A DNA stretch of 64,000 nucleotides, taken from the NCBI RefSeq assembly GCF_008014695.1, contig NZ_VOXE01000003.1, forward strand, positions 1-64,000, in the 5' to 3' direction. Made by a program: the position numbers and the translations under genes. The first letter of the stretch is position 1. The number at the start of each line of letters is the position of its first letter. Positions 16,554-25,005 of the stretch are shown here, piece after piece. The notes beneath the pieces are model-generated. The model did not search any database and had not been told where the DNA came from. It worked only from the letters and a program-made list of their open reading frames with translations. Source of the DNA: Chryseobacterium sp. (GTDB lineage Bacteria; Bacteroidota; Bacteroidia; Flavobacteriales; Weeksellaceae).

Positions 16554-17814
16554 ACTCTGGCGCGCTATCTGGAAGGAAATGCTCCTGCTGAAGCGGGACA
16601 TCGGCGGCATCGTCATCATTTTTCTCATGCCCCTGATTCTGATCGTAACCATCACGCTTATTCAGGATTCATCCTTCAAAACACTGGAAGGCACGAAACT
16701 GCCCATGGTTTTGGTGGATAATGACAAAGGCGAAGTTTCCAAAACCATCATTGAAGAACTCCAGCACGGCAACACCTTCGAAATCATTACCGGAAAACAT
16801 GACGAAGCTGCGGCCCGGGAAGCGGTTTTCAACGGCGAATATCAGCTGGCTGTAGTCATTCCAAAAGACCTGTCGAAGGATCTGAATACCGGAATTTCCC
16901 AAAAAGTGCAGACGATTGTAAGTTCCCTTGGTGCTGGAACTGATGACAGCACTTCCGTTACCGCACCTGCCACTGCGGCAAAGGAAATCCATCTCTATTT
17001 TGATCCGGCCACCAATCCCGGATTCAAAAGCGGCATCATCAATACCGTAGACAAGATGGTTTTCAAGATCGAAAACAAAAAGATTTACAAAGCATTTCAG
17101 GAAGAACTGGGCACCGGCGAAGAACTCGACAATACCAAAAACTTCATCACGTTCAAGGAAATGGTTCCGAAAAAGGCAGACAAAGAAATTTTACCAAACT
17201 CGGTGCAGCACAATGTTCCGGCATGGGCGCTTTTTGCCATTTTCTTTATTGTCGTTCCGCTCTCCATCAATCTCGTGAAAGAAAAGAATCAGGGAACGAT
17301 CATCCGCTTAAATACCAGTCCGACACCGTATTTCATTCACGTATTCGGCAAAACGGTGACGTATCTGATGATCTGCCTTGTGCAGTTCCTGCTCATGGTG
17401 GCAGTCGGGATTTATCTGTTTCCGTTCTTTCATTTACCTGTTTTCGAAATCGACGGAAAACTGCTTCCGATGCTCTTCGTAACCTTCTTTGCCGGACTTG
17501 CCGCCATCGGTTTCGGGGTATTGCTCGGAACTTTAGCCGACACGCAGGAACAGTCGGCGCCGTTTGGAGCCACGTCGGTGGTTATTCTTGCAGCGATCGG
17601 CGGCATCTGGGTTCCAGTATTTATGATGCCCGAATTCATGCAGACGATCTCGAAATTCTCCCCGATGAACTGGGGACTGAACGCCTATTACGATATTATC
17701 CTGAGAAACGCTTCCATTTCCGGAGTGCTGGAATGGTGTGTGTATCTTTTCCTGTTTTATCTGGCCACGGTATTGATCGCTTTAGTTTATGAAAACCGAA
17801 AACATGCTTCCTGA
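16543..17814 (+). CDS. ABC-2 type transporter permease
   Basis: A 423-residue membrane subunit. One transmembrane helix near the N-terminus (GGIVIIFLMPLILIVTITL) is followed by a soluble ectodomain of about 190 residues, then five more helices from about residue 225 to the end. This is the YhiN/YbhR-like ABC-2 layout used for lipid, polysaccharide or drug export. The ATG at 16543 is used; a GTG at 16540 is the alternative. It overlaps the ATPase gene by 11 bases, indicating tight co-expression. The partner protein that would carry the product across the outer membrane is not seen nearby. Confidence 0.9.
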   Translation: MLYKLWRAIWKEMLLLKRDIGGIVIIFLMPLILIVTITLIQDSSFKTLEGTKLPMVLVDNDKGEVSKTIIEELQHGNTFEIITGKHDEAAAREAVFNGEYQLAVVIPKDLSKDLNTGISQKVQTIVSSLGAGTDDSTSVTAPATAAKEIHLYFDPATNPGFKSGIINTVDKMVFKIENKKIYKAFQEELGTGEELDNTKNFITFKEMVPKKADKEILPNSVQHNVPAWALFAIFFIVVPLSINLVKEKNQGTIIRLNTSPTPYFIHVFGKTVTYLMICLVQFLLMVAVGIYLFPFFHLPVFEIDGKLLPMLFVTFFAGLAAIGFGVLLGTLADTQEQSAPFGATSVVILAAIGGIWVPVFMMPEFMQTISKFSPMNWGLNAYYDIILRNASISGVLEWCVYLFLFYLATVLIALVYENRKHAS

Positions 17815-18226
17815 TAAAGATTTAAAGATTAAAGAAACCTTAAGGGTGCGTTTCAACGAAACGGATCCGTTGGGAATTGTGTGGCACGGCCATTATATCA
17901 CCTATTTTGAAGAAGGTCGTGAGGCTTTCGGCCGCAAATGGGGACTTTCTTACCTTGATGTTCAGAAACAGGGCTTTGCCACTCCGATTGTGAAAAGCAT
18001 GTGCGAACATTTCCTGCCGCTGAAATACGGCGATACCTTTACGATTGAAACGACCTTTATCCCATCCGACTCCGCAAAACTCATTTTCAGATACCGCCTT
18101 TTTAACGAGGCGGAGCAGCTCGTGTGCAGTGGCGAGACCGTGCAGGTATTTCTGGATTCCGACGGCAATCTTTCTTTCTATAATCCGCCTTTCTTTCAGG
18201 AATGGAAAAACACGATGGGCTTATGA
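17789..18226 (+). CDS. 4HBT-family acyl thioesterase of the cluster
   Basis: A 145-residue YbgC-like hot-dog thioesterase. RVRFNETDPLGIVWHGHYITYFEEGREAF contains the active-site Asp-Pro-x-Gly-x-x-x-H loop. In a type II carrier-protein pathway it could release finished acyl chains or clear misloaded ACPs, as proposed for thioesterases in aryl polyene loci. It overlaps the permease gene by 26 bases, or by 11 if the ATG at 17804 is used, and shares ATGA with the next ketosynthase. It is clearly different from the thioesterase at 1783-2253. Confidence 0.87.
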   Translation: MKTENMLPDKDLKIKETLRVRFNETDPLGIVWHGHYITYFEEGREAFGRKWGLSYLDVQKQGFATPIVKSMCEHFLPLKYGDTFTIETTFIPSDSAKLIFRYRLFNEAEQLVCSGETVQVFLDSDGNLSFYNPPFFQEWKNTMGL

Positions 18227-19365
18227 AGCCCGCTTCTGCCTATATCACCGAATACAATATCATGACGCCTTTGGGTTTCGAGGTGGAATCGAATTTCAAT
18301 GCTTTATTGAAAGGCGAATCTGGTATTAAATCCCATTCTTTTTTCGGCGGGCGGGAGAATTTCTTCGCTTCGGTCATCGATGACCGTTTGCTGAATGAAA
18401 AATTTGAAGCAGGATTCGGAGAGAAAGATTTTACACGGTTGGAGAAAATGCTGCTTCTCGCACTGAAGCCTTTGATGGAGAAACAGCAGGTCTCCGAAGA
18501 TACTTTACTCATCCTGTCGACAACGAAAGGAAATATCACGGCTTTAAAAGATCAGAAAACGCCGCCTGAAAGTGCTTATCTGGCACAGCTGGCACAGAAA
18601 ATCGCAGATTTTTACGGCTTCAGAACGAAACCCATTGTGGTTTCCAATGCCTGTGTCTCCGGAGTGCTGGCGGTTTCAGTCGCCAAAAACCTCCTGAAAT
18701 CCGGCTTGGCCAAAGACGCTTTCGTGATTGCAGGAGATGAGGTCTCGGAATTCGTGATTTCCGGCTTCAACTCGTTCCAGGCCATGAGCGGTGAACCCTG
18801 CAGACCTTACGACGCCAACCGCACCGGAATTTCCCTTGGCGAAGCCGCAGCTGCGGTGTATATCACCACTGACCTTTCCGGAAAAGAAGAGTTTAAGTTT
18901 GAAATCGCCGGCGACGCGGCGATGAATGACGCGAATCATATTTCTGGCCCTTCGCGGACCGGGGAAGGGCTTTTCAAAAGTGTACAGAAAGCCATGGCAG
19001 AAGCGGAAGTGAATCCGGAAAATCTCAGTTTTATTTCCGCGCACGGTACCGCGACGCCATACAATGATGAAATGGAAGCCATCGCATTTTCAAGAATGAA
19101 TCTGCAGGAAGTTCCGCTCAACAGTATGAAAGGGTATTACGGACACTGCCTCGGTGCGTCGGGACTGCTCGAAACGGTGATCTCCATGGAATGTGCAAGG
19201 CAGGGAATTTTGCTGCCTTCCAAAAACTTCGAAACATCAGGCATTTCGAAGGACATCAACATTATCAGAGAAAACACACCTGCAGAGATCACCACGATTT
19301 TGAAAACTGCGTCCGGATTCGGAGGCTGCAACGCCGCTTTGGTTTTAAAAAAAGGAAATCTATGA
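18223..19365 (+). CDS. Beta-ketoacyl-ACP synthase (KAS I/II type), first KS
   Basis: A 380-residue FabF-like condensing enzyme. Its Cys-His-His triad is intact: Cys144 in SNACVSG, His274 in SAHGTATP and His308 in [10 protein letters not shown], with Lys303 in the supporting position. It extends an ACP-bound chain with malonyl-ACP. The start at 18223 gives the ATGA overlap used by its neighbours; 18202 is also open but lies deep in the thioesterase. The next gene encodes a short ketosynthase-like partner, so the two may work as a heterodimer, like KS and chain-length factor in aryl polyene and polyketide systems. Confidence 0.92.
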   Translation: MKPASAYITEYNIMTPLGFEVESNFNALLKGESGIKSHSFFGGRENFFASVIDDRLLNEKFEAGFGEKDFTRLEKMLLLALKPLMEKQQVSEDTLLILSTTKGNITALKDQKTPPESAYLAQLAQKIADFYGFRTKPIVVSNACVSGVLAVSVAKNLLKSGLAKDAFVIAGDEVSEFVISGFNSFQAMSGEPCRPYDANRTGISLGEAAAAVYITTDLSGKEEFKFEIAGDAAMNDANHISGPSRTGEGLFKSVQKAMAEAEVNPENLSFISAHGTATPYNDEMEAIAFSRMNLQEVPLNSMKGYYGHCLGASGLLETVISMECARQGILLPSKNFETSGISKDINIIRENTPAEITTILKTASGFGGCNAALVLKKGNL

Positions 19366-19904
19366 AGAAGACGAATACCTGCATCATCGAAAATTCGCGC
19401 ATCACGAAAGACGGTATTCTTCTTTTTGAATCACCTTCAGCAGATTTCCAGGCTTTTGCAAAGGCTGCCTATCAGCATTTTGACCTTAACTATCCGAAAT
19501 TCCATAAAATGGATGCGCTGAGCAAACTGGCGCTCCTGGCCTCGGAAGTAATACTTAAAGATGAAACCTCGAAAGACATCGCCCTCGTTTTTGCGAACCG
19601 CTCCTCGAGTCTGGATACCGACCTGAAATATGAGGAAAGCATCAGTTCGCCCGACAATTTCTTCCCGAGCCCTGCGGTTTTTGTCTATACTTTGCCGAAT
19701 ATCTGCATGGGTGAGGTTGCGATCCGTCACGGCCTGCAGACTGAAAACGCTTTTTTTGTCCTCGATGAATTCAGTGAAGATTTCCTGAACCGTTACAGCG
19801 AACAGCTTATTCTTTCCGGTAAAGCCGAAAAAGTGCTCTGCGGCTGGACGGAGCTTTTAGGGGAGGAATATAAGGCGGAATTGTGGACGATTGAGAGTGA
19901 TTAA
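19362..19904 (+). CDS. Short beta-ketoacyl synthase-like chain-length factor
   Basis: A 180-residue protein resembling the N-terminal ketosynthase-like domain called chain length factor (Ketoacyl-synt_2). Its segment [21 protein letters not shown] corresponds to the dimer and pocket region of a ketosynthase. There are no active-site Cys and His motifs, and it is less than half of a normal KS. It probably pairs with the catalytic KS encoded just upstream (ATGA overlap) and shapes the product. The ATG at 19362 is chosen for this overlap; upstream in-frame codons lie in the KS gene. It is the last gene of the first half of the cluster. Confidence 0.75.
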   Translation: MKKTNTCIIENSRITKDGILLFESPSADFQAFAKAAYQHFDLNYPKFHKMDALSKLALLASEVILKDETSKDIALVFANRSSSLDTDLKYEESISSPDNFFPSPAVFVYTLPNICMGEVAIRHGLQTENAFFVLDEFSEDFLNRYSEQLILSGKAEKVLCGWTELLGEEYKAELWTIESD

Positions 19905-19919
19905 TATATCCCGCTTAAC

Positions 19920-20783
19920 TTACCTGTAAAGCGTGAGTTCGAGAAAATTATTCGTTTTCTTGAGTTTTTCCCGAAGCATCTGCTCCCTGCCTCTGATGAT
20001 CTCGGCCTGAGAAAGCTGCTTTCCGCTGGCATCGGTAACGCTCAATAGTACAGCATCGGAACCGGAAAACATCTGACGGAGTTTCTTCGCAGGATCTCGG
20101 AGATATTCATTCCAAAGCTGGCGGAACTTCTCTTCGGTAATCGGAATTCCCTTTTCCTGATCTTCGTTTTCGGATGCTGCGGCCGTACTGCGTTTACTGC
20201 TTCCCGCAAAGCGAAATACATGGTCACCTTTCTCATCCCCTACCTCCAAAATCAGACCCGGAAGACTAGAAAATTTGTAAGGCCCGTCCTGGATCTGAAT
20301 TTCATCGGTAAACCAGCCGGTCCATTTTCTGCCGCCAAACTCCGTAGTGGCCTTTTGAGCTTTGAATCCTCCAATATTTTTGGTTTCAGGCAGGATATTC
20401 CACTGCATCTTACGCTGTTCGGCGATCGTGAACGGCTCACCTCCCACCGAAGTGTGCAGTATTGTTTCGAAACCGGGATATTTCTTGGTAACCCTGGATC
20501 CGATTTTGGAAGTGTTCCTCATTTTGGAAAGGTCGATATGCGTAGACATCGTAGCGGCAGACTTTTTGAGTTCGGCTGCAACCAGTGAATCGTACACGAA
20601 TTTCTGGTAACTGTAGAAATGGGAGCCGTCTTTACCGATATCAAGCACCATCATTTCCTTTTCAGCATTGCCGCGGTCGGTGGAATCGAGCTTAAAGGTA
20701 TATTCGTACAGGATCCTTTGGCTCTGGGAATAGGACATCACCGAAAATAGCGTGAGCACGAGTATAAGAGGTATTTTTTTCAT
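19920..20783 (-). CDS. GLPGLI family exported protein (first copy)
   Basis: A 287-residue exported protein of the Bacteroidota GLPGLI family, whose function is unknown. The signal peptide MKKIPLILVLTLFSVMSYSQ is followed by LYEYTFKLDSTDRG. The name-giving motif appears as SSLPGLILEV after QDGPYKF, near residue 180. The C-terminus is charged and probably helical. A paralogue lies at 30286-31128; both share ILPET, the QKA-F-GR-W-WFT pattern and QDGPYKFS. It converges on the chain-length-factor gene with 15 bases between. Upstream M codons (20816) precede the signal peptide and are not used. Confidence 0.85.
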   Translation of the reverse strand: MKKIPLILVLTLFSVMSYSQSQRILYEYTFKLDSTDRGNAEKEMMVLDIGKDGSHFYSYQKFVYDSLVAAELKKSAATMSTHIDLSKMRNTSKIGSRVTKKYPGFETILHTSVGGEPFTIAEQRKMQWNILPETKNIGGFKAQKATTEFGGRKWTGWFTDEIQIQDGPYKFSSLPGLILEVGDEKGDHVFRFAGSSKRSTAAASENEDQEKGIPITEEKFRQLWNEYLRDPAKKLRQMFSGSDAVLLSVTDASGKQLSQAEIIRGREQMLREKLKKTNNFLELTLYR

Positions 20784-20842
20784 AGCCAGATTTTTATTAT
20801 TCAGATGAATTATCACGAATTAAAGATGCCACACAGTATTTT

Positions 20843-21382
20843 TTAAGGTTTTACATTTGAACAAATCTTCACACCCCCAATGCCTCCATCGTGAATGGTT
20901 ATTGTCTCACCTGAGGAAAAATCCGGAGCCAGTGCCGACAAAGTTTGCTGAGCGCAGGATTGTGTATAGCATTTATTTGACAGTGTTTGACCTGCTGGAC
21001 ACTTCCAGTGATCAAACCATCCCTCTGAAGAAACCAAGCCATATTTTGAGCGTTCAGCAGTCGCAATTTCTCTGAAATTTTGAAAATTTAAATAGGTTCC
21101 GTCATGATACACCTCAAATATAATCATCCCAATTTCAGGGTTACTCTTTATTTTTTTCTGTACATCCTCTAACAATTTCAGGAGGATAGATGAAATCTCT
21201 GCCCCCTTCGTGCTTTTATTTGCCGAGGTAATGGGCACGGAAAAATTACTGTCTAATTTAAGTTGTGAAGCAAATGAATCAAATGTTTCTTTGTTCAGTC
21301 TGATGTCACCTTCGTCCGCGGGTTTATCCTGAGTACAGGAAATGAAAAACATTCCCAGAAGAATCAAAATTAATTTTTTCAT
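20843..21382 (-). CDS. Hypothetical lipoprotein with Cys-rich C-terminus
   Basis: A 179-residue protein. The N-terminus MKKLILILLGMFFISCTQD has a lipobox with Cys16 as the lipidation site. The mature part has a helical middle (LLKLLEDVQKKIKSNPEIG) and a C-terminal region with four more Cys residues (WKCPAG, NKCYTQSCAQ, VKICSN), which probably form two disulfides in the periplasm or on the surface. I do not recognise the family. It belongs to the AT-richer accessory block that separates the two halves of the dialkylresorcinol cluster. Confidence 0.72.
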   Translation of the reverse strand: MKKLILILLGMFFISCTQDKPADEGDIRLNKETFDSFASQLKLDSNFSVPITSANKSTKGAEISSILLKLLEDVQKKIKSNPEIGMIIFEVYHDGTYLNFQNFREIATAERSKYGLVSSEGWFDHWKCPAGQTLSNKCYTQSCAQQTLSALAPDFSSGETITIHDGGIGGVKICSNVKP

Positions 21383-21780
21383 TGGTCAGTATTTAGCGTT
21401 TAGGTACATTGTAATTTTTCTAAGCTAAAGTTAGCAAATAATTTAATGGTTTGGAATAGTAGGATTCATGTGCAAAGTAGTGGAAGCAGTGGAGTATTCA
21501 AAGTCAAGAGAAGGCTAAATGTTGGCTGAACTGAAGGATCAAGTCGGAAGGAATGAGGAGTTCGCAAAGGCTACCAAGTTGTTTTATTCCACATCAGGTA
21601 AAAGTCCTGTTGTATAACCACTTAATTTCCCATATTCTTCTATCGATTTCATCTTCTTCTTTTCAGTAAATTTTCCAGTCCGTGGATTAAAAAATGTAAA
21701 CGTCAAATTTATAAATTACGTCTTGTCTTTCCTCCAGCTACCGCGCGAATCTTTTGCATGGTCTGTAATTTTGAATGTGC
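21383..21780. other. Non-coding gap with a probable gene remnant
   Basis: About 400 bases without an intact gene. Bases 21383-21583 show only short broken frames on both strands and no recognisable motif. Bases 21584-21784 look like a degraded minus-strand coding stretch (separate entry). No promoter with both consensus boxes and no terminator were found here. Confidence 0.5.
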
Positions 21781-21784
21781 TTAA
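21584..21784 (-). pseudogene. Possible degraded coding remnant
   Basis: Reading the minus strand in one frame gives FKITDHAKDSRGSWRKDKT, a TAA (21718-21716), then FINLTFTFFNPRTGKF and EEYGKLSGYTTGLLPDVE followed by a stop at 21584. The residue mix on both sides of the stop looks protein-like, and there is no start codon in a sensible place. This suggests the tail of a decayed gene, overlapping the end of its upstream neighbour in another frame. The family is not recognised and the call is tentative. Confidence 0.3.
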
Positions 21785-22299
21785 TTTCCTTTGCATCTTT
21801 TATAATCTGTAATTAATTCTTTCTTATCATACCATACTTTGTATTTGTCAGGAACCAAAGAATTTATTAGACCAATTATTTTTCCAACATCCTCCTGATA
21901 AAAATTGCTCAGGTGAACCGTTTTCCCTGTTCCATTCTTCTTAAAAGTAACTGTCACTTGAGAACCATCCGCTATGCAGTCGTTGGAATAATATTCTTTT
22001 AGAGAATCAAGATTGATGATGCTAATTTGTTGCAATATATCTGATGGTTGTAATGGGCGTGAAAAAAGAACTGAATCTTTCCCACCAACTAGGTCACTTT
22101 TGAAAACTATTTTCAATTCCTTATTCGTTAGAATTGTCAGAACTGAATATGCCCTCGAATAATCACTGTCTAAAATGGTTACCTCAAAAGGTTTAATAGT
22201 AACGCTTTCAGTCTTGTTGACATCCTGTCCACTGGCCTTATTGCCAATGCAAGACAACAGGACAAACATTATTATACGAGATAAATTAATTCTTTTCAT
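21781..22299 (-). CDS. Exported hypothetical protein
   Basis: A 172-residue protein with the signal peptide MKRINLSRIIMFVLLSCIG, probably cleaved near KASGQ. A lipidated Cys at LLSC is a less likely alternative. The mature part is short, beta-rich and charged; no domain is recognised. An upstream in-frame ATG at 22374 would put 25 residues before the signal peptide and overlap the next gene, so 22299 is preferred. It sits in the accessory block between two unknown genes; its role is open. Confidence 0.65.
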   Translation of the reverse strand: MKRINLSRIIMFVLLSCIGNKASGQDVNKTESVTIKPFEVTILDSDYSRAYSVLTILTNKELKIVFKSDLVGGKDSVLFSRPLQPSDILQQISIINLDSLKEYYSNDCIADGSQVTVTFKKNGTGKTVHLSNFYQEDVGKIIGLINSLVPDKYKVWYDKKELITDYKRCKGN

Positions 22300-22370
22300 A
22301 TCGCTTGGAAGTAAATTAACTAAGTAATTGCTGTGGCTATTTGAAGCCCGCGGGGACTTGAGAAGTGGAT

Positions 22371-23126
22371 TCATTTAAGTGAAATCACCTCTGAACTAAA
22401 TCTTCGGTACATAAATATTCTATCAAACTTAGTTTGAATCTCACTTGTAATATTTACTGCACTTATATAACTGTAAAAGTCTAACCCTTCTGCTATTAGT
22501 AACCAATACTTATCACACTTTGTGTAATTTTCCAAGGCTTTATTCTTTTTAGTTAGAATGGCACCTAAGTCTTCATCTGTGAACTCGGGAACTACTCCAA
22601 AGTTTGATTCAAAATGAGCGGACTTATTAAGATCATGGTACCTTGTGATATTAATAGTTGAAATCCCCTTAGGCAAATTGCGATATCCATTTGCAAGAAT
22701 AGATTCTTGAACTTCAATACTTAGATCGTTCAAATCAAAATCCAAGTTTTCAATGCTTTTAGACTCATATGGTGCTAGAGTACTAAACTCTTTAGTACAA
22801 ATTTCTAACAATTTATTAATCGTCGATTTCCTTTGACTTTTTCTTAAAGAATATTCTTTATCTAACTCAATATCCAACAGAAATTTAAAAGCTATTTTAT
22901 CATTAAGATGTTGTATTACTTCATTATTAAAGTTGATCATGAACTCGCTATATTGCTTTAAATTTTGATTGTAAATGCATTCAGTAATTTCGATCCCTAT
23001 GATTTGGCCATTTGAAGATGTGAAAATAACATCTGGTTTGTCACTAAATTTAGCGATTCCGGTAGGCATGTTTATATATTTTTCCTGAAATTTCTTGAAA
23101 ATATATTGTTCATAACATCTTGTCAT
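22371..23126 (-). CDS. Hypothetical protein with possible nuclease-like core
   Basis: A 251-residue soluble protein rich in Lys, Asn and Ile. Near the N-terminus KPDVIFTSSNGQIIGIEIT has the pattern D - (11 residues) - GxExT on a hydrophobic strand, which resembles the active site of PD-(D/E)xK nucleases. A Lys in the last position is missing, so this is only a hint. The rest has no recognised domain. Starts at 23189 and 23126 are possible. The second is preferred because a promoter maps to 23197-23230 and would leave no leader for the first. Base composition is clearly more AT-rich than the flanking cluster, suggesting acquisition. Confidence 0.6.
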   Translation of the reverse strand: MTRCYEQYIFKKFQEKYINMPTGIAKFSDKPDVIFTSSNGQIIGIEITECIYNQNLKQYSEFMINFNNEVIQHLNDKIAFKFLLDIELDKEYSLRKSQRKSTINKLLEICTKEFSTLAPYESKSIENLDFDLNDLSIEVQESILANGYRNLPKGISTINITRYHDLNKSAHFESNFGVVPEFTDEDLGAILTKKNKALENYTKCDKYWLLIAEGLDFYSYISAVNITSEIQTKFDRIFMYRRFSSEVISLK

Positions 23127-23160
23127 AAATATCACCGAATAGTTAAATTGAGCAAAACAA

Positions 23161-23194
23161 ATTGCACATACCCTTGTGGTACATTGCACATACC
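23161..23194. repeat. 12-bp direct repeat, candidate operator
   Basis: ATTGCACATACC occurs at 23161-23172 and again at 23183-23194, exactly 22 bases apart (two helical turns). The repeats lie just downstream of the -7 box at 23197-23204, over and after the predicted transcription start. This is a good place for a repressor that binds as two adjacent units. Confidence 0.5.
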
Positions 23195-23196
23195 TT

Positions 23197-23230
23197 CAAA
23201 TATAGCAAATATAATAACTTAACTAACAAA
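23197..23230 (-). promoter_or_regulatory. Promoter of the nuclease-like hypothetical gene
   Basis: On the minus strand, TTTG (23230-23227) is followed after 22 bases by TATATTTG (23204-23197). A second TATATTTG lies 9 bases further upstream at 23213-23206. Transcription would start near 23190 and give a leader of about 64 bases that contains the 12-bp direct repeat. Confidence 0.5.
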
Positions 23231-23478
23231 GGTTATTTTATGAACATTGGAACTTATATAAAACCGAAATTTTATTCTGCCATAATATCCTGACCTTCAG
23301 GTTCTCAACCTTTGCTCAAAAGCACGGTTTGCATATAGGATCCATATAGGATCTCCGGATCTGTAATACATTTTATTTTACGTCAAAATGTCATAAACCC
23401 GTGCTTCAACCCGATCTTTCAAACGGAGGCGAAACAGCAACGGAATGGAAGACTCCAAAACCCAAACCCCGGATCATC

Positions 23479-23511
23479 CTGTCAGCGATTGGCAAAGCTT
23501 TTGTATATTTG
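23479..23511 (+). promoter_or_regulatory. Promoter of the ACP-KS-KS operon
   Basis: TTG at 23479-23481, a 22-base spacer and TATATTTG at 23504-23511 fit the Bacteroidota consensus. Start of transcription is expected near 23518, giving a leader of about 27 bases. The second half of the cluster is therefore a separate transcription unit from the darA operon. Confidence 0.5.
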
Positions 23512-23544
23512 CTTTGTCTTAAACGATAAAAAACACACACGATA

Positions 23545-23802
23545 ATGGACAGTCTGAAAGAAGAATTGAAGCATAAAATCATCGAAGTACTGAACCTGGA
23601 AGACGTTTCCCCGGAAAGCGTCAACACTTCAGATCCCCTTTTTGGAGGCGGTCTCGGCCTCGACTCCATCGATGCGCTCGAACTCATCGTCCTCCTCGAC
23701 AAGGAATACGGCATCAAGCTGGCCGATCCTAAAAAAGGCAAGGAAATCTTCGAATCCATCGATACCATGGCAGCCTTCATCGAAGCTAACCGAACAAAAT
23801 AA
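23545..23802 (+). CDS. Acyl carrier protein
   Basis: An 85-residue carrier protein. GLGLDSIDALELIVLL carries the phosphopantetheine attachment site at Ser41, and the sequence is acidic and helical as expected. It is the only carrier protein visible in the window, so it is the likely carrier for both ketosynthase pairs of the cluster. It differs from housekeeping AcpP in the GGGLGLDSIDAL motif, which is typical of aryl polyene and flexirubin carrier proteins. The next ketosynthase starts 3 bases after its stop codon. Confidence 0.9.
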   Translation: MDSLKEELKHKIIEVLNLEDVSPESVNTSDPLFGGGLGLDSIDALELIVLLDKEYGIKLADPKKGKEIFESIDTMAAFIEANRTK

Positions 23803-23805
23803 TTC

Positions 23806-25005
23806 ATGAATCAGAAAGTGGCCGTCACTGGAATGGGCGTGATTTCTTCCATAGGACTCAATACGGAGGAGAATTACCGGTCCCTGCTTTCGGGCAGGCA
23901 CGGAATTTCCGACATTGACCTGCTGGAAACCCGCCACAAAGGGGAAATCAAAGTCGGTGAGATCAAAGTCACCAACGAAGCGTTTATTCAAAGGCTTGGT
24001 CTTCCCGCTGATAACAATTACACCCGCACCACTTTCCTGGCGATTACCGCTGTGAAGGAGGCTTTGGCCAGTGCCGGTATTACAGACCTCAACGAAATCC
24101 CTACCGGGCTTATTTCCTCGACAAGTGTAGGAGGAATGGATATGACTGAAAAGTATTTCTTCGATTATGAAAATCATCCGGAGAAACAGAAATACATTTC
24201 TTCGCACGACGCTGGTTATTCCACCATGTGCATTGCAGATTATTTCGGGCTGAAAGGCTTGGTTTCCACAATTAGTACGGCCTGTTCCTCGGCCGCAAAC
24301 GCGATTATGATGGGCGCAAAACTCATCCAGAGCGGAACGCTGGACCGCGTGATCGTCGGAGGTGCCGATTCGCTATCGAAGTTTACGCTGAACGGTTTCA
24401 AAACCCTTATGATCCTCACCGATTCCTACAATACACCCTTTGATCACAACCGAAAAGGCCTGAACCTGGGTGAAGCGGCCGGTTTCCTCGTATTGGAATC
24501 CGAAGCATCGGTGCAGAAAAGCGGAAAAAAAGTACTCGGTTACCTCTCAGGTTTCGGAAATGCCAACGATGCGCACCATCAGACGGCTTCTTCGGAAAAC
24601 GGAGAAGGCGCCTATCTCGCGATGGAGAAGGCGCTTAAAAAGTCAGGACTCAATAAAACAGACATCGATTATATCAACGTTCACGGCACTGCCACTCCGA
24701 ACAATGACCTTTCAGAAGGAAAGGCCATGATCAGGATCTTCGGGGAAGACGGTGTCCCGGATTTCAGTTCCACGAAAGCATTCACGGGTCACACGCTCGC
24801 TGCGGCAGCCGGCATTGAAGCGGTCTATTCGCTTCTCGCGCTTCAGCACAATATTATTTTCCCGAACCTGAACTTTACGACTAAGATGGAGGAATTTAAC
24901 CTGATTCCCACGACTGCTCTCCTTAAGAAGGACATCAACCACGTCCTGTCGAACTCGTTTGGGTTCGGCGGCAACTGTTCCACCTTAATATTTTCGAAAT
25001 CATGA
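23806..25005 (+). CDS. Beta-ketoacyl-ACP synthase (KAS II type), second KS
   Basis: A 399-residue FabF-like condensing enzyme with complete active site: Cys160 in STACSSAAN, His293 in NVHGTATP, Lys324 and His329 in TKAFTGHT. The nucleotide-loop-like GGGN seen at the end (FGFGGNCSTLIF) is normal for the family. It overlaps by ATGA with a third ketosynthase-like gene that lacks the active-site Cys, so it is probably the catalytic half of a KS/chain-length-factor dimer. It is expected to extend an ACP-bound polyene or fatty chain. Confidence 0.93.
   Translation: MNQKVAVTGMGVISSIGLNTEENYRSLLSGRHGISDIDLLETRHKGEIKVGEIKVTNEAFIQRLGLPADNNYTRTTFLAITAVKEALASAGITDLNEIPTGLISSTSVGGMDMTEKYFFDYENHPEKQKYISSHDAGYSTMCIADYFGLKGLVSTISTACSSAANAIMMGAKLIQSGTLDRVIVGGADSLSKFTLNGFKTLMILTDSYNTPFDHNRKGLNLGEAAGFLVLESEASVQKSGKKVLGYLSGFGNANDAHHQTASSENGEGAYLAMEKALKKSGLNKTDIDYINVHGTATPNNDLSEGKAMIRIFGEDGVPDFSSTKAFTGHTLAAAAGIEAVYSLLALQHNIIFPNLNFTTKMEEFNLIPTTALLKKDINHVLSNSFGFGGNCSTLIFSKS

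Larger units (their letters stand above)
23127..23544. other. Intergenic region with promoters and short repeats
   Basis: Contains divergent promoters (for the gene ending at 22371 and for the ACP operon), a 12-base direct repeat (23161-23194) and an 11-base tandem repeat CATATAGGATC at 23332-23342 and 23343-23353. The 23230-23470 stretch holds no gene that I can support. It marks the right-hand junction of the accessory block. Confidence 0.55.

Noticed and set aside
17223-17792. 189-codon plus-strand frame inside the ABC permease
   Set aside because: It is out of frame with the permease, which has a good hydrophobicity pattern, and its Cys/Arg/His content is typical of a frame shadow.
21463-21630. 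Plus-strand short frames beginning ATGTGCAAAGTAG
   Set aside because: Two pieces of 16 and about 33 codons separated by a stop, with no start signal and no recognisable family. They may be debris, but support is too weak for a gene call.
23406-23807. Minus-strand frame opposite the acyl carrier protein
   Set aside because: The plus-strand ACP has an exact phosphopantetheine motif, its own promoter and correct size.
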